The position numbers and the translations under genes are program-made. DNA of 64,000 bases from Trichobilharzia regenti. Lineage: Eukaryota; Platyhelminthes; Trematoda; Strigeidida; Schistosomatidae. Position 1 is the stretch's first letter. Every line of letters begins with the position of its first letter. Shown in pieces: positions 1 to 10,793 of this stretch. The notes under the pieces are model-generated. The model did no database searches and was not told the origin of the DNA. It worked only from the letters and a program-made list of their open reading frames with translations. Where the stretch lies: NCBI GenBank assembly GCA_944472135.2, contig OX235267.1:35681312-35745311 (forward strand), read 5' to 3'.

Positions 1-360
1 GTTTTCACAATGTTCACCTGAAGTCCTATTTTCTTTGGATGCTTCTTTTGCAAAGCATATCTTCCAGTTTGTGGGAAATCAGATGTTTATCATCGGCGAA
101 GTCCAGATCCTCCAAGTTTTTTGTGTGAGTCCATTTTATGCCTGTCTCCTGGTTGCCCGGCCAGCTGTCTGTCGTATTATCCAGTCAACCACAATCAGGA
201 AAATCACTGGAGGTAGTAGGCAGCCAGCCTTGTTTTACTCCCATCTTCACATCGAAGGATTCTGTGAGTTTCTCATTGTGGATTACTTGGCATGCAACGT
301 TATCGTACAACTGTCGAATGAGGTGAATAATTGTTGTTGGCACCCCGTAGTAGCGATGAT
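1..360 (-). pseudogene. RTE-like reverse transcriptase fragment (copy A)
   Basis: Read on the minus strand from about 360 to 1 the sequence gives broken reverse-transcriptase stretches: CQVIHNEKLTESFDVKMGV, then VVDWII, then LEDLDFADD and SHKLEDM. These are the motif B to motif C region of RTE-type LINEs, with FADD as the catalytic box. A frameshift and stops separate the pieces, so it is dead. The same fragment continues uninterrupted in copy B (15450 down to 14370), where its C-terminal part is also present. The overlapping plus-strand open frame is a shadow. Confidence 0.8.
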
Positions 361-369
361 GATGATGAT

Positions 370-700
370 GACGACGACTAAATTTTAACGATTAAGCTAC
401 TAATTTAACCAAGAAACTTATTCTTTATCCTTGAAAGGGTGTCAATTCAATTTAAACTACTTTCTCTGCAGTTGGATATAGGCATTAGGTACACACTTTA
501 ACACTCTTACCTAATATCCAAAATTAAAGTATGAACAGTATTGCATATAAGATGATCGTAATCTATACAAGTGATTATATTATACATGATATGACGACTA
601 GGTGACTGTATGGACTTACACAAGGGAAATCGTATTAACTGATGCAGAAGTTTTACAAGGTCGCCTGAAATCTTTATCAACCTCATTCTAAAGCTATATG
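370..700. other. No gene recognised
   Basis: AT-rich sequence between two LINE fragments. I see no coding pattern or repeat I can name. The same holds for the matching stretch 15460-15790 in copy B. Confidence 0.5.
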
Positions 701-1410
701 AAAATGCTTCCTCCTTTATGGCTGTGAGACTTGGCCATTGAGAGTGGAAGACATGAAAATGCTGGTTAGCTGTCTTTGATCATAGGTGTCTGCGTTCTTT
801 TTCCAGTGTGAAGTGGTATAATAAAGTGAGCAATATTTAGGTTAGGCGTCGAGTTCTAGGTAAGGAGGGGAAATCAATCGACGAGACTGTGAAATTACAT
901 AGACTGAGATGGTTAAGACATGTGTTACGCATGCCTAGTCATCGCCTTCCTCGACAATGGGCAATGTTAGCCGACATAGGATGGATTAGACTAGAAAAGG
1001 ACTAGCGGCGGTCAAACGAAAACATGGCACCAGTTAATGAAATCCACAACAGTTAGTTTAAGCCATTCACGTAGGAAGGTGTAGACTTCCTGAGTGGTTG
1101 GGGTCCTCGGGACGATAAAAACCAATGGCTGGAAACAATTGGTGATATGGCACAAAATCGTTCTCAATGGCTGGCACAGATACATCCACTCCTTGTGACT
1201 TATGATTTCCAATGAAAAAGTTTTGTTCTTCGTTATTACTATTCGTTTGTCTCACACCTCTATTTACTGTCTGTATTATGCATTTCTTCTACTTTCTTCT
1301 CTTGCTTTGTGTACTACAAGGAGGGAGTGTGGCGACTTGAACTGCCGCACATCGGTGCAAAGTTCTATGTCAAAAACAGACAGACATTTGAAAATACTAC
1401 ATGTCAGGTG
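700..1410 (+). pseudogene. RTE-like LINE 3' tail (copy A)
   Basis: Plus-strand pieces [20 protein letters not shown], then LRWLRHVLRMPSHRLPRQ, then [20 protein letters not shown] match the C-terminal tail of the intact-looking RTE ORF at 42173-43774. Stops and frameshifts break the frame (for example near 1005 and 1050). It is a 5'-truncated, decayed insertion. Copy B holds the same fragment at 15790-16500. Confidence 0.85.
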
Positions 1411-1670
1411 ATCCACAAAGGAAAACTTTACCAGGTGTTTGAAGTGAAATCAGGAGTAATACAAAGCTGACTACCGTCACCATGGTGATATTCATAAATG
1501 TGAGGGACTGGATTATGCGTCAGACTGTGCATGAGGAGTGAAAAGACAGCTTCTGTCAAATCACGACTGTCAGGAATCGGTTACTAGGACATTCATTTTT
1601 ACTGTGTACCACTAAGATTTAATTCTTGCTCGGACATTCATCTTATATTTTATGTTATTCGTTTGCATTC

Positions 1671-1870
1671 TCAGTGGGAATGAACATAGGGCTTCAAGCC
1701 TTGATTTTATTTTTAAGGGGTGAGGTCACCTATCTCACCCCCCACCTTCTCTCTTTCCCAGTCTTTCTAACGAGGCTAAGCGAGGTCTAGAAGTGTGTTA
1801 GCCTGGAATCGAACCCTGAACCACAGCCATTGTTGCTGAGCATTCTACTGTTGAATCTACGACACACCCC
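1671..1870 (-). repeat. tRNA-related SINE, family 3 (copy A)
   Basis: Minus strand: a tRNA-like head with a B-box-like GGTTCGATTCC (complement of GGAATCGAACC near 1805), then a body ending in the phrase complementary to GAACATAGGGCTTCAAGC. The same body occurs at 4451, 5803, 30865, 44150, 44640, 46560 and 48340, which defines the family. No ribozyme core was seen in it. Copy B: 16761-16960. Confidence 0.7.
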
Positions 1871-1879
1871 ATAGACACT

Positions 1880-2950
1880 AACCACCTTCAAATATTTGTC
1901 CAAATTAAAAGAAAAACAACTTTATAAATCAATAAGCAGCATAGTAACTAAATCAATCGACAGTCGACAAACACCTGGAGTGAAGACAGAGACTAGTATA
2001 ACCTCAACTATATGAATTCATTTAACACATTAAGTGATTGAATATTCATTCGGTCAGCCTTTAATTTCACATGCAAATATCACATCCATACAAAAGCATA
2101 AACAAGTTCTAATCATGTAATAATAATAATAATGACAACAATGACGACAAGTCATTTATGTGATTATGTAATCAAAAGAAATTGAAGGCGAATGGTAAGC
2201 AAATCAAAAACAATAACTGGTTGACGAGAAAAAAAAATACAGACCACTACACAGGTTTCGAATCAAGTTATCTCTAGGTAAACAAAAACTAATATTCAAA
2301 CTAATTTTCATTACAGATTAATAAATAACATTGGACATTGAAATACTTTTTAATCAAAGAACAGTATGAATTTGTGTTTCTAACTTGCTGATAAGTTAAT
2401 TACTATTTGTTATAAAATGTGAAGAGGTTAGTTATTCTGTTGTCAATTTAGTTATTGTCATTATCGTTGTTTTTTTATAGCTTCCTACTGTGAACCAGTG
2501 AACAGTGTTCAGAATAGATTGATGAAACTCTCTCACTTTGAGTTATTATGAATGCATCAGTGTTCACCATTGATTATAGTTGCAAAACCGAATGACCACG
2601 TGGTACGACAGAGAAAGTTCGTTATTGAATAAATGGAGACGGGCATAAGCTTTTGACGTTAAGGTTAACTTGCTTAATTATCGCAGTCTATAGTTTAACT
2701 CTGAATGTCAGAAAGTAAGTCTTCTTCTCTGTATTCATTTGAAATCTTGTCTTTACACCCTACTTCTTCTGAAAACCTGTTGGTTCTCGTCTGTAAGTCT
2801 TCGAGTTTGGGTGATGTTAGGTATAAATCATCGGTGAAATCCACATGTTCTAGTGTCTTCTTATCGGTTCAACATATATCTTGTCTATAAAAAAAAATGA
2901 TTGAGCAAAGAATATTCTTTTCGATAAATTCTTCTTCCGGCTCTACAATT
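1880..2950. other. No gene recognised
   Basis: About 1.1 kb of AT-rich sequence with no supported coding region. Part of 2700-2880 (a TCTAGTGTCTTCTTATCG-like phrase) resembles the FADD-region remnant of RTE elements seen near 31560, so decayed LINE sequence is likely there. Copy B equivalent: 16970-18045. Confidence 0.4.
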
Positions 2951-2959
2951 ATATATATT

Positions 2960-3345
2960 CAAGTATTGGTTTTGTAGGGATTTTGTTTGATTGCATGGAG
3001 GATTTAATCATGAGCTGACATCAGTTAGAGAACCATTGGAAAACCTGGGAGTACTGGACAGCTGTTTCGTCCTAGTTTGGGACTCTTCAGCAGTACGCAC
3101 CCACCGGGATTCGAACCCAGGACCTTCTGGTTACAAGGCGAGCTCGTAGACCATTGAGCCACTGGGACCCGATCCAATGGTCCTTGAATTCTAACTTCTG
3201 CCAGTTCACGACATTGCGCGACCACTTCGCAATGTCTTCTTCGATGAGTTACTGCCTCATCTTCAACCTGCTGTACCCTACTGGTCACGGCTTCCCACTA
3301 GAACCCCAGGTTAACTGCCTGAATAGGGCCAGTCACTAGTGAGCA
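2960..3345 (-). repeat. tRNA-derived SINE with hammerhead ribozyme (minus copy, A)
   Basis: Minus strand order: a tRNA-like head with A-box-like TGGCTCAATGG and B-box GGTTCGAATCC, the hammerhead core at 3051-3096, then a tail. The head resembles a tRNA-Thr (CTTGTAACCAGAAGGTC before the B-box). Such pol III-transcribed, ribozyme-bearing repeats are established in schistosomes. The copy lies beside an opposite copy at 3428-3618. Confidence 0.85.
3051..3096 (-). ncRNA. Hammerhead ribozyme, minus strand
   Basis: Read on the minus strand: stem I GUACUG, core CUGAAGA, stem II GUCC/GGAC closing a CAAACUA loop, GAAA, a very short stem III (ACA/UGU), cleavage triplet GUC, then CAGUAC closing stem I. 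Core position 7 (here A) tolerates any base in the CUGANGA consensus, so the catalytic set looks complete. Activity is inferred, not shown. Confidence 0.85.
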
Positions 3346-3427
3346 TCAGATGAATTTTCAAGTATTGGTTTTGTAGGGATTTTGTTTGATTGCATGGAGG
3401 ATTTCATCATGAGCTGACATCAGTTAG

Positions 3428-3618
3428 ACCATTGGATCGGGTCCCAGTGGCTCAATGGTCTACGAGCTCGCCTTGTAACCAGAAGGTCCTGGGTTCGAAT
3501 CCCGGTGGGTGCGTACTGCTGAGGAGTCCCAAACTAGGACGAAACAGCTGTCCAGTACTCCCAGGTTTTCCAATGGTTCTCTAACTGATGTCAGTTCATG
3601 ATTAAATCCTCAATGCAA
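3428..3618 (+). repeat. tRNA-derived SINE with hammerhead ribozyme (plus copy, A)
   Basis: Opposite orientation to the copy at 2960-3345, so the pair can fold back. Head with GTGGCTCAATGG and GGTTCGAATCC, ribozyme at 3513-3558, then a tail. In tandem copy B this element is almost wholly missing: only about 20 bases around the B-box remain near 18515. Confidence 0.85.
3513..3558 (+). ncRNA. Hammerhead ribozyme, plus strand
   Basis: Stem I GUACUG (3513-3518) pairs with CAGUAC (3553-3558); core CUGAGGA (3519-3525); stem II GUCC (3526-3529) with GGAC (3537-3540); GAAA (3541-3544); minimal stem III and the GUC cleavage triplet at 3550-3552. All strictly conserved core positions are present; the variable position 7 is G. 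Confidence 0.88.
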
Positions 3619-3689
3619 TTATATATATGTTTAATATACACAGAATTTTCTAGATTAGTAGTTAATAACAATATTAGTGTTTAGCTTTG

Positions 3690-4391
3690 ACACTAATAAC
3701 TAGTGTGATGCGTCTAGTCCTCTGATTGGTGTAGACTGAATTCTATCAGTCAGGTTGTAATGTGGCCACCATTCCAGCTAGCTCGCCATCACGGTGCACA
3801 TTGATTTGATGGTATTAGATTGTTGGATGTAATCGCCCACAAGAAGCCTTACTCGACCTAGGTTTCGTGCCACTTGGCACTCATCAGCAAGGCGCATCTG
3901 CAACCTTGGAGGAAATCATGTCCCTTCTGAGATTCGAACCCGCGTCACCTAGTGAGTGCTGCAGTGAGAGACATTACCACTGAGCTATTCTGGCTCGCGA
4001 TTGACATCCTGTAGGACTGTAGTGGATAGTTTGCTTTGACACTAGTAACTAGTGTGATGCGTCTAGTCCTCTGATTAGTGTAGACTGAATTCTGTCAGTC
4101 AGGTTGTAATGTGACCACCATTCCATCCAGCTCGCCATCAGAGGACTAGACGCATCACACTAGTTACTAGTGTCAAAGCAAAATATCCACTACAGTCCTA
4201 CAGGATGTCAATCGCGAGCCAGAATAGCTCAGTGGTAATGTCTCTCACTGCAGCATTCACTAGGTGACGCGGGTTCGAATCTGAGAAGGGACATGATTTC
4301 CTTCAAGGTTGCAGATACGCCTTACTGACGAGTGCCAAGAAGCACGAAACCTAGGTCCAAGGCTTCCTGTCGATGCCTCCAACCATCTAAT
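3690..4391. repeat. Inverted pair of tRNA-related SINEs (family 2), long foldback
   Basis: The sequence 3818-4076 (SINE on minus) returns inverted at 4137-4391 (SINE on plus), with a 60-base spacer. The inner part is near-perfect: ATCAGAGGACTAGACGCATC through TAGTGTCAAAGC matches the complement around 4033-4076. Each arm holds a tRNA-like head, TAGCTCAGTGGTAA (A-box) and GGGTTCGAATCT (B-box). The palindrome ACTAGTAACTAGT lies in the arms. Copy B keeps the left arm and only part of the right one (18600-19110). Confidence 0.8.
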
Positions 4392-4450
4392 ATTAGTGTT
4401 TTTTAAATAATATCGATTTGTAAAGTATGATCAATGCAATTTTTTTTCTT

Positions 4451-4675
4451 TCCCTTCACGTTCTCAGTGGAACATAGGGCTTCAAGCTAGAGGCTTGAAG
4501 TTTCTGTAGCAGCGTTTACTTTTACAGCATGAGGTTGCTTGCCTCATACCCAACCTTTCCTCTTTACCGGCTTTTTTACTACTGGTTTGGTGAGGTAAAG
4601 GAGTGCGTCGACCGGGGATCGAACTCCAGACCATGAGGATGGTCGGCGAGCGTTCTAACCACTATACCACCAATT
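4451..4675 (-). repeat. tRNA-related SINE, family 3 (copy A)
   Basis: Minus strand: TATAGTGGTTAGAACGC (A-box-like) and GAGTTCGATCCC (B-box), then a body with the family 3 phrase near 4470. Copy B equivalent is 19189-19412, with the tRNA head equally intact. Confidence 0.8.
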
Positions 4676-5094
4676 TAACTGCTCCCGTAGAGACAGTTAG
4701 TTGCATAGGCCGTACAATTAGGCGTGTTTCTCGTCGAATTTCCGAACATCACCCTGCTTGGTTAAGCAAAGGACAAACAAAATCTATTCACTGAGCTATT
4801 CTATCTCATCTTGTAGATACGGAACACAAGACTGACGTTAATCATGCTTTCAGGGTCATTTACCGCATACCTACGAATCTCAATTTTGCCTTAAGAGTTC
4901 GACTACTAAATATTGCTGAGGTGTGGGAATCCATATTAACAAGCCTAATTTATGCATCCAAAAGAAGTTAATTCAGACATTATCATTACCTTGGCCATCT
5001 AGGTTTGAATGATCCTCAATTTGTTGTGGAAATTTCCCCAATTTCAGTTGATATCCTATGTGATATTATATTTTTATTATTATTATAATTTAAG

Positions 5095-5395
5095 CATCTT
5101 TAATGAACTGTACTCACGGTGTTCCGCATAATCCAGTCAACCACAATTAAGAATATCATCGTCGGTGATAGTGTTCAGCCTTGTCTTATTCTTGTGTTCA
5201 CTCCAAAAGCCTCACTGAGTTTTCACTTCTGGATAGCCTGACACGTGGCAGGCGTTGTCATATAGTCAGCTGTTGAATGGGGTTGGTGAATATTTGGGAC
5301 TCCACACAGTGTTGAAATAGTTTCCAAATTACTTCACGGTCAACATTGTCGAAGTCATTTTATAAGCCGATGAAAAATGCGACAGAGGTTTGACT
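5095..5395 (-). pseudogene. RTE-like reverse transcriptase fragment (copy A)
   Basis: Minus-strand reading around 5395-5100 gives broken pieces typical of RTE motif A/B: a stretch near QLYDNACHVSGYPEVKT, and a decayed match to the VVDWIM region just before 5125. Stops occur in every frame. Copy B equivalent: about 19840-20140. Confidence 0.65.
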
Positions 5396-5775
5396 ACCAT
5401 ACGACAATCTGTTCGATGACTACGTGTAGATTTGGAGAAAGTTGACTGTGGCCAAACAAAAACACGGCATCAATACATGAAGTTTCTGGCTATTGGTTTG
5501 GGCTGCACACAGAGGCGTTGATAACTTTACTGGGTTCTTTACGTTGCTTATCATATTGATGAATAGAGACAGTCATCAGTGGGACTCAACATCTCATCTA
5601 AACTAGTGAAGCTGTATTCCTCTGCGATTCTTAAAGTCCTCAGTAATTTTTATTTAACCATTCGTTTTCTCGTACAGCTTCGTTTACTGAAGACTCATTC
5701 CTTCTCGGAAATGTGGCAACTTGAAACGCTATATCTTTGTCCAAAGTTCTATGGTGAATGGTATCATCTAATACG
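5395..5775 (+). pseudogene. RTE-like LINE 3' tail, decayed (copy A)
   Basis: Plus-strand phrases equivalent to GGQTKTWHQ and to the terminal NLELLHLCAKFY-like segment are readable through several frameshifts (for example near 5450 and 5715). In copy B a truncated LTR has inserted in this element at about 20273. Confidence 0.6.
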
Positions 5776-5802
5776 AGTATTATTATAATTAATTTTATTC
5801 CT

Positions 5803-6020
5803 TCACATTCCCAGTGGAACATAGGGTTTCAAGCTGGAGACTTGGAGTTTCGACAGCAGTGGTATTAATTTTTATGGGATGGGGTTGTTAGCCTCATGCC
5901 AACCTGCTCTCTTTACCCGTTTTATTACTGGCTTAGTGAGGTAAACGAATGCATCAGCCGAGGATCGAATCCCGAACCACCTGTGTGGTTGGCGAGTATT
6001 CTACCACTGTGCCACTGACG
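5803..6020 (-). repeat. tRNA-related SINE, family 3 (copy A)
   Basis: Body phrase GGAACATAGGGTTTCAAGC at the left and a tRNA-like head (complement of GGATCGAATCCCGAACC near 5972) at the right. Copy B equivalent is 20919-21138. Confidence 0.75.
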
Positions 6021-6424
6021 TACTGCAAGAGTAAATGCTTTGACTGAACACTAGTAACTAGTGTTATGTGTCTAGTCCTGTCTTTGGTGCAGACTAAATT
6101 CTTGGACCTTGGATCTAGGTCCAAGGCTTCCTGCCGATTGCTTCCAACCATCTAATATCAAAAAGACTACATATTTACAGAATTAAAAAAACTACGATTA
6201 GCCATTTATTATGAATATAAATCGACTAACAGAACTCTAGTATTACACAAATATTTGAAGAATTCTACTAACCACAGAACATCACTACAATGCTTTTTAC
6301 TGACACGTCGATAAAACACCTCCACTTAAACGTTATCCACGTATGTCAATACTTTGTTTGTCTTAATACATTTACTTTGTTTTTAAAAGTGTTAGTTTGC
6401 AGAAGTTTAATTTCAAGTTAGATG

Positions 6425-6765
6425 ACGAACTGACATTAGTTTCGGACCAAGGAAAGCCATCAGGGAGTATTGGATAGCTGTTTCATCTTCAATTGAGGCC
6501 TTTCAGTAGTAAACATTCCTGACCCCACCGCCAGCGATTGAACCCGAGGTCTTTTGATCACAAGAGCTTTCCCACCATTCAGTTACTCGGCTAGCAGCCT
6601 CCTCGCCAACTACGTCTAGGTTTGATTCAGAGGTGACGCATCCCGAAACCTCGCCGGTAGTACGTTCGGAAAAGAGGTGAGGTGTGTATGGCATCGGGCT
6701 GGTAATCCCACTCTGTAAACAGAGCACAACAGCCATCATAACCTTGAAGCACAAAGCCCTATGTA
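6425..6765 (-). repeat. Ribozyme-type SINE, decayed (copy A)
   Basis: Minus strand: tRNA-like head with a B-box-like GGGTTCAATCGC and a decayed hammerhead region (CUGAAAGGCCUC...GAUGAAACAGCUAUCC) at about 6475-6520. Core positions G8/A9 are altered, so no ribozyme is claimed. Copy B: about 21545-21875. Confidence 0.65.
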
Positions 6766-7184
6766 GCACTCAGAACAGAAAGAATGAGTTTAAAAAAAGC
6801 CTGTCTGGAGCTACGGAATCACTGTTTTAAAACAAGGTATTAACGTCACCTCACTGTACCTGTGAATAGCATTTTTGGAAAACAGATTCGCATAAGCAAT
6901 CGATATTTTCCCATAATAAATCACTAGTCAGTGGTGAATGATAACGGAAATAGTAGTTTTGACAACCTACTTTCTCTACTGGTGAGATTTGTAAGTTGAG
7001 GCTTTAAATTTGATAGGGAAAATGAAGCTTATTCCCTATGAAATGGCTTTTATTGACGTAATAATGTCCTAGAGAATTGAAAAAAGGGATCACAAAGCTT
7101 TTGTCTGCTAAATATTATAACAGCTTATGATGCATGTGTTTATTTTGTGAAGGACTGCATATTTAGATGATTTTCCAGCAGCTT

Positions 7185-7800
7185 ATATTGAATTAGTTGT
7201 GTACTCTGAGCTAGCTGGTGATTTAATTGAGAAGCTTTCGTTGTCCACAATCTGGACAACATCTTCAGTCAGGTTTTAGTATAAAATGGACTAATTTAAA
7301 TTCGTCATGAATGATGATATAATTGTATCTCCTGACATACACCCTTTGTCGTGACTGGTTACTTGTTAATTGACGTCTTTATTGATCACATTTTTATTGA
7401 ATTGGAATTCGAACTCTTTTGTCATGTGATTTACTTTTAGCAGCTGGTAAATTTGGTCTATAGAGAGGTAATGTGTTTGTTAATCGCTGGCTGACTCACT
7501 TGAGTACTAGGTTTCTAAAGAATTCTCTGATTCCAGTTTTGGTGTTTCTCCTTTTATTTAAAATTTCTACATTATCCCGATCAAATTCGTGTCCATAATT
7601 ATCCACATACATTGATTGATATGAAAGAATATATATATCATGTCTATTTACAGCTAATTTGTGTTCTCGGATTCGGATTCGAAGGTGACGGCCACTTTGA
7701 CAGATGCAATGTTTATTGCAGTTCATACACAATTTGTTTTGTAAATGGTGTTAATTTTATCTTATTTTCCTGTGGAATCCTTCCTTCGGTTTGCACAATA
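7185..7800 (-). pseudogene. Penelope-like element 3' part with GIY-YIG remnant (copy A)
   Basis: Minus strand 7732-7496 encodes a GIY-YIG-like end (CNKHCICQSGRHLRIRIREH, then NYGHEFDRDNVEILN), the endonuclease domain at the C-terminus of many Penelope-like elements. The expected YIG triplet is degraded (CIC). It ends with the 3' region down to about 7185, including a hammerhead-like hairpin. The element's reverse transcriptase part is at 8480-9020, separated by a LINE insertion. Confidence 0.82.
7232..7268 (-). ncRNA. Hammerhead-like motif in Penelope 3' region
   Basis: Minus strand: CUGAAGA, one extra U, then a perfect 7-bp hairpin (GUUGUCC/GGACAAC), then GAAAGCUUC. The arrangement resembles the very short hammerheads reported in Penelope-like elements, but the extra U and an AGCU palindrome in place of stem III make activity doubtful. 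Confidence 0.4.
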
Positions 7801-7929
7801 TCGGATGAAGTGATTGTGCTAGTTTGTGTGATATATCTACTTCAGATGGTCTCATTATTCGAGCTGTTATTTCAGAGATATTTTTCTATATCAATGGTAA
7901 GATGAATTTTCTTGTAGTCTTTGATGATG

Positions 7930-8460
7930 GTTTTCTTGTTGGTGTTGTCTGTCTGTCTGGATTCAACATAGAACTTGCACCGAAGTGCACCAGTTCGAGT
8001 TGCCACGTTCCAAATACCACACAAAGGTAGACAAGAAGATGAGTGAAGAGAATCAATAGAGTTTGACAAGTATAAGAGTGAAACAGAATGGGTAATGGTA
8101 GAAAGGAATATGAAAGATTACAGAGACTGAATACATCTGCGCTGGCCATTGACAACGATTTTGAGCCATGTCACCTATTGTCTCCAGCCATTGATTCCTA
8201 GAGTCAGTCCCGAGGGCCCCAACCCGGGAGTCTGCATCTCCCTACCTGGCTGACTCAGTTTAACTGTCAAGGATTACATGGGTTGATGCCATGTCTTTGT
8301 TTGGCCACCACTTACCCTTTTCCAACCTGTACCTATATCAGCTAGCAATGCCCGTCGGGGGAGGCGGTGGTTAGGCATGCGCACCACGTGACCTAGCCAT
8401 CTCAGTCTATGTAACTTTATAGCCTCGTCGATTGATTTTCCCTCTTTGGTGTTGTGACTC
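7930..8460 (-). pseudogene. RTE-like LINE 3' tail inserted in a Penelope element (copy A)
   Basis: Minus strand about 8440-8080 reads as the RTE C-terminal tail (phrases equivalent to [39 protein letters not shown]). It lies between the reverse-transcriptase and GIY-YIG parts of a Penelope element in the same orientation, so it inserted later. Copy B equivalent: about 23050-23580. Confidence 0.8.
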
Positions 8461-8479
8461 GATTTTAAACACTTTTTGA

Positions 8480-9020
8480 TGAAATTATGAGGGTATCCAT
8501 TCTTTTTGAGGACAGTTAGTAGGTATTATTCTTCTATTCTCTTAAACACCGAAGTAGTGATACAATGTGTTTGAATTCTTTTAAACAACGTCTGCACACA
8601 GTTTCTTTTGTGAGTGCGTAATTGGGTTATTTCTACTATAGTTGAGTATTTGGTCTGTGTGTCGGCGTTGATTTTCTGTATACTTGTGTTTCTAAATTTC
8701 CTGTGTTAGTTCTCTTGATTAAGACATCTAAGAAGAATGGGATTTTGTTATCTAATTCTTCTTCTCCTGCGGTGAATTTAATATCCTCAAATATTTTGTT
8801 TATTAATTTGTGGATATATTCAAAATCATTTCTTTTAATTATTACAAATGTATCATCAACGTAATGTATGTATACTTTTGCTTTATTATATAGGTAGGGC
8901 TAATAATTCCAATCTTTGCATAACTGCTTTCCAGCTATTAATCCTGATATGGGCGATGATCCCGTTGGTGTTCCTCTTATCTGTTCGTATATTTGATTAT
9001 TGGATTGAAGTATGTTGTAA
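8480..9020 (-). pseudogene. Penelope-like reverse transcriptase fragment (copy A)
   Basis: Minus strand: QIRGTPTGSSPISGLIAG (motif B; functional elements have GxxMGSPxSP), then YVDDTFVIIKRNDFEYIHKL (motif C with the catalytic YVDD), then a FLDVLIKR-like stretch with frameshifts. It is part of the element ending at 7185. Copy B equivalent: about 23600-24150. Confidence 0.85.
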
Positions 9021-9049
9021 GATATAATTCTATGAGGAAACATCAAAAC

Positions 9050-10365
9050 TGTAGTCATGAAATTCTTAGAAGCCTAGTACTCAAGTGAATCAGCTAGCGA
9101 TTAACAAACACATTAACTCTATAAACCAAATTTACAAGCTAATAAAACGTAAATCACATGACAACAACCACAGGGGAATTAGAAACTCAAGTTTATAGCA
9201 AATCAACTCACACAGACCAGCAACACACAAAAAAGGAGTTGTATACAAACACTATTCAAGAGGGCAAGGACTCATTGCAGCAATCCCACCTTAAGGAAAA
9301 TTGAAGAAAAATATCTCATGGACGTCTTCCAAAAGAATGGATATCCACGAAATTTCATCAAAAGACATATAGCCCCAAGCCAACCTACCAAAGCAAAGGC
9401 CACCAAGGAAAGCACAAAGAAAATCGCCTTACCATATATAAAGGATATCTCAGAAATCACTACAAGACTTTTCAAACCTTCAGGAATTGACGTTGCACAC
9501 AAACCAATAAAATCACTACACCCAACTGGCTCTATTTCGACCAAAAGACTCAACAACGAAAGAAGATAAAACCAACATCATCTACAAAATAAATTGTAAC
9601 AACTGCAAAAAACACTACATTGGCAAAAGTGGACGTCCCCTTCGTCTTCGTATCCATAAACATAAGCTAGCAGTCAAAAGACATGATATCCACTCCCTCA
9701 TATCGCACAGCATACAAACAACCACGGACATCAAGTCAACTCAGACAACGTTCAAATATTAGACAGAAGAAACAACAAGAATGCTAGAGAATTTTTAAAA
9801 GCCTGCCTGGTATTCCAGTGAATCATCAATCAATAGACACATAGAGATAGACAAAATTTATCAACCGATAAGAAAGAAACCTCACACACAAAGGGTCAAA
9901 GAAACAATCAGTTCCAATACAAGTAACCTAAAAGGTGTGAAAACACACAAAAATAACCAATCACGTTCAAGGTCACCTACCAAGAGAGATGATTAACAAA
10001 CTCGTGTAGAAATTTAAAGGCTGACTTCAAATTGAAGTATGCGCTGAAGATGTCACCTAGTAGGGCGATGAAAGCTTCGCAAATTAACCATCCAGCTCAG
10101 AGAACACAACCACATCAAAATCACATGACAAGAGAGTTAGAGTTCCAAGTCAATTAAAATGTGATCAAAAGAGACGTCAATTAACAGGCAACCAGTCACG
10201 ACAAAGGGTGTATGTCAGGAGATAAAATTATATCATCATTCATGCGAGTTTAAATTAGTCCATTTAACATTGAAACCCTACTGACTATGTTGTCTAGAAG
10301 GTAGGTGGACGACAAAAGCTTAGCAATTAAACCACCAACCAGCTCAGAGAACACAACTAATACAA
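9050..10365 (+). pseudogene. Penelope-like element fragments, plus strand (copy A)
   Basis: Two overlapping plus-strand pieces. 9050-9180 is a bare 3' tail, the inverted counterpart of 7430-7540. 9240-10365 carries MDVFQKNGYPRNFIKRH, the linker, then INCNNCKKHYIGKSGRPLRL (GIY-YIG start) and a frameshifted end near 9790. Its 3' region, with a hammerhead-like CUGAAGA...GAAAGCUUCGC at 10041-10080, is repeated at 10285-10365. The sequence 10119-10290 is the inverted match of 7265-7430. Copy B: about 24175-25490. Confidence 0.78.
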
Positions 10366-10793
10366 TTTCATCCACACAAGCTACAAATCTTCTCCATTAA
10401 TTTTAGAGCTATATTGCTTATACATTCAATATTATTCCGACTGCTGGTAGATAGTTGAGGGCGATAGACGGGTAGCCTCGGATCAACTGCTAGAATGTAA
10501 TCAATGTACTGATTCTGATGAGAAGAAGGGAATATACACATAAAAGTATACTCCGTTTTACTACAGAAATGACCACATTTTACTCACCAAAGGCAAAAAA
10601 ATGTGCGTGATAACGTACTGTGTGCGCTAATGACAAGATTTATCAGTGGTGTATCAAGAGACGTTCTTCGGAACAAAAATATTAAATGGGGGGGGCAATA
10701 GATTTGAAGTGGAAGAGAGGAAATTGATGAGTATTGCGGCAAAACATGGGAGATACGAAAAAAAATGCGCAATAGGAAAGGTTGTACCTGGTT

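Noticed and set aside
3455..3510. tRNA gene (Thr-like) in the SINE head
   Set aside because: A- and B-box-like sequences are good, but the acceptor stem does not pair and the sequence runs on into the ribozyme; it repeats many times in the window. It is a tRNA-derived SINE, not a tRNA gene. The same holds for the family 2 and family 3 heads.
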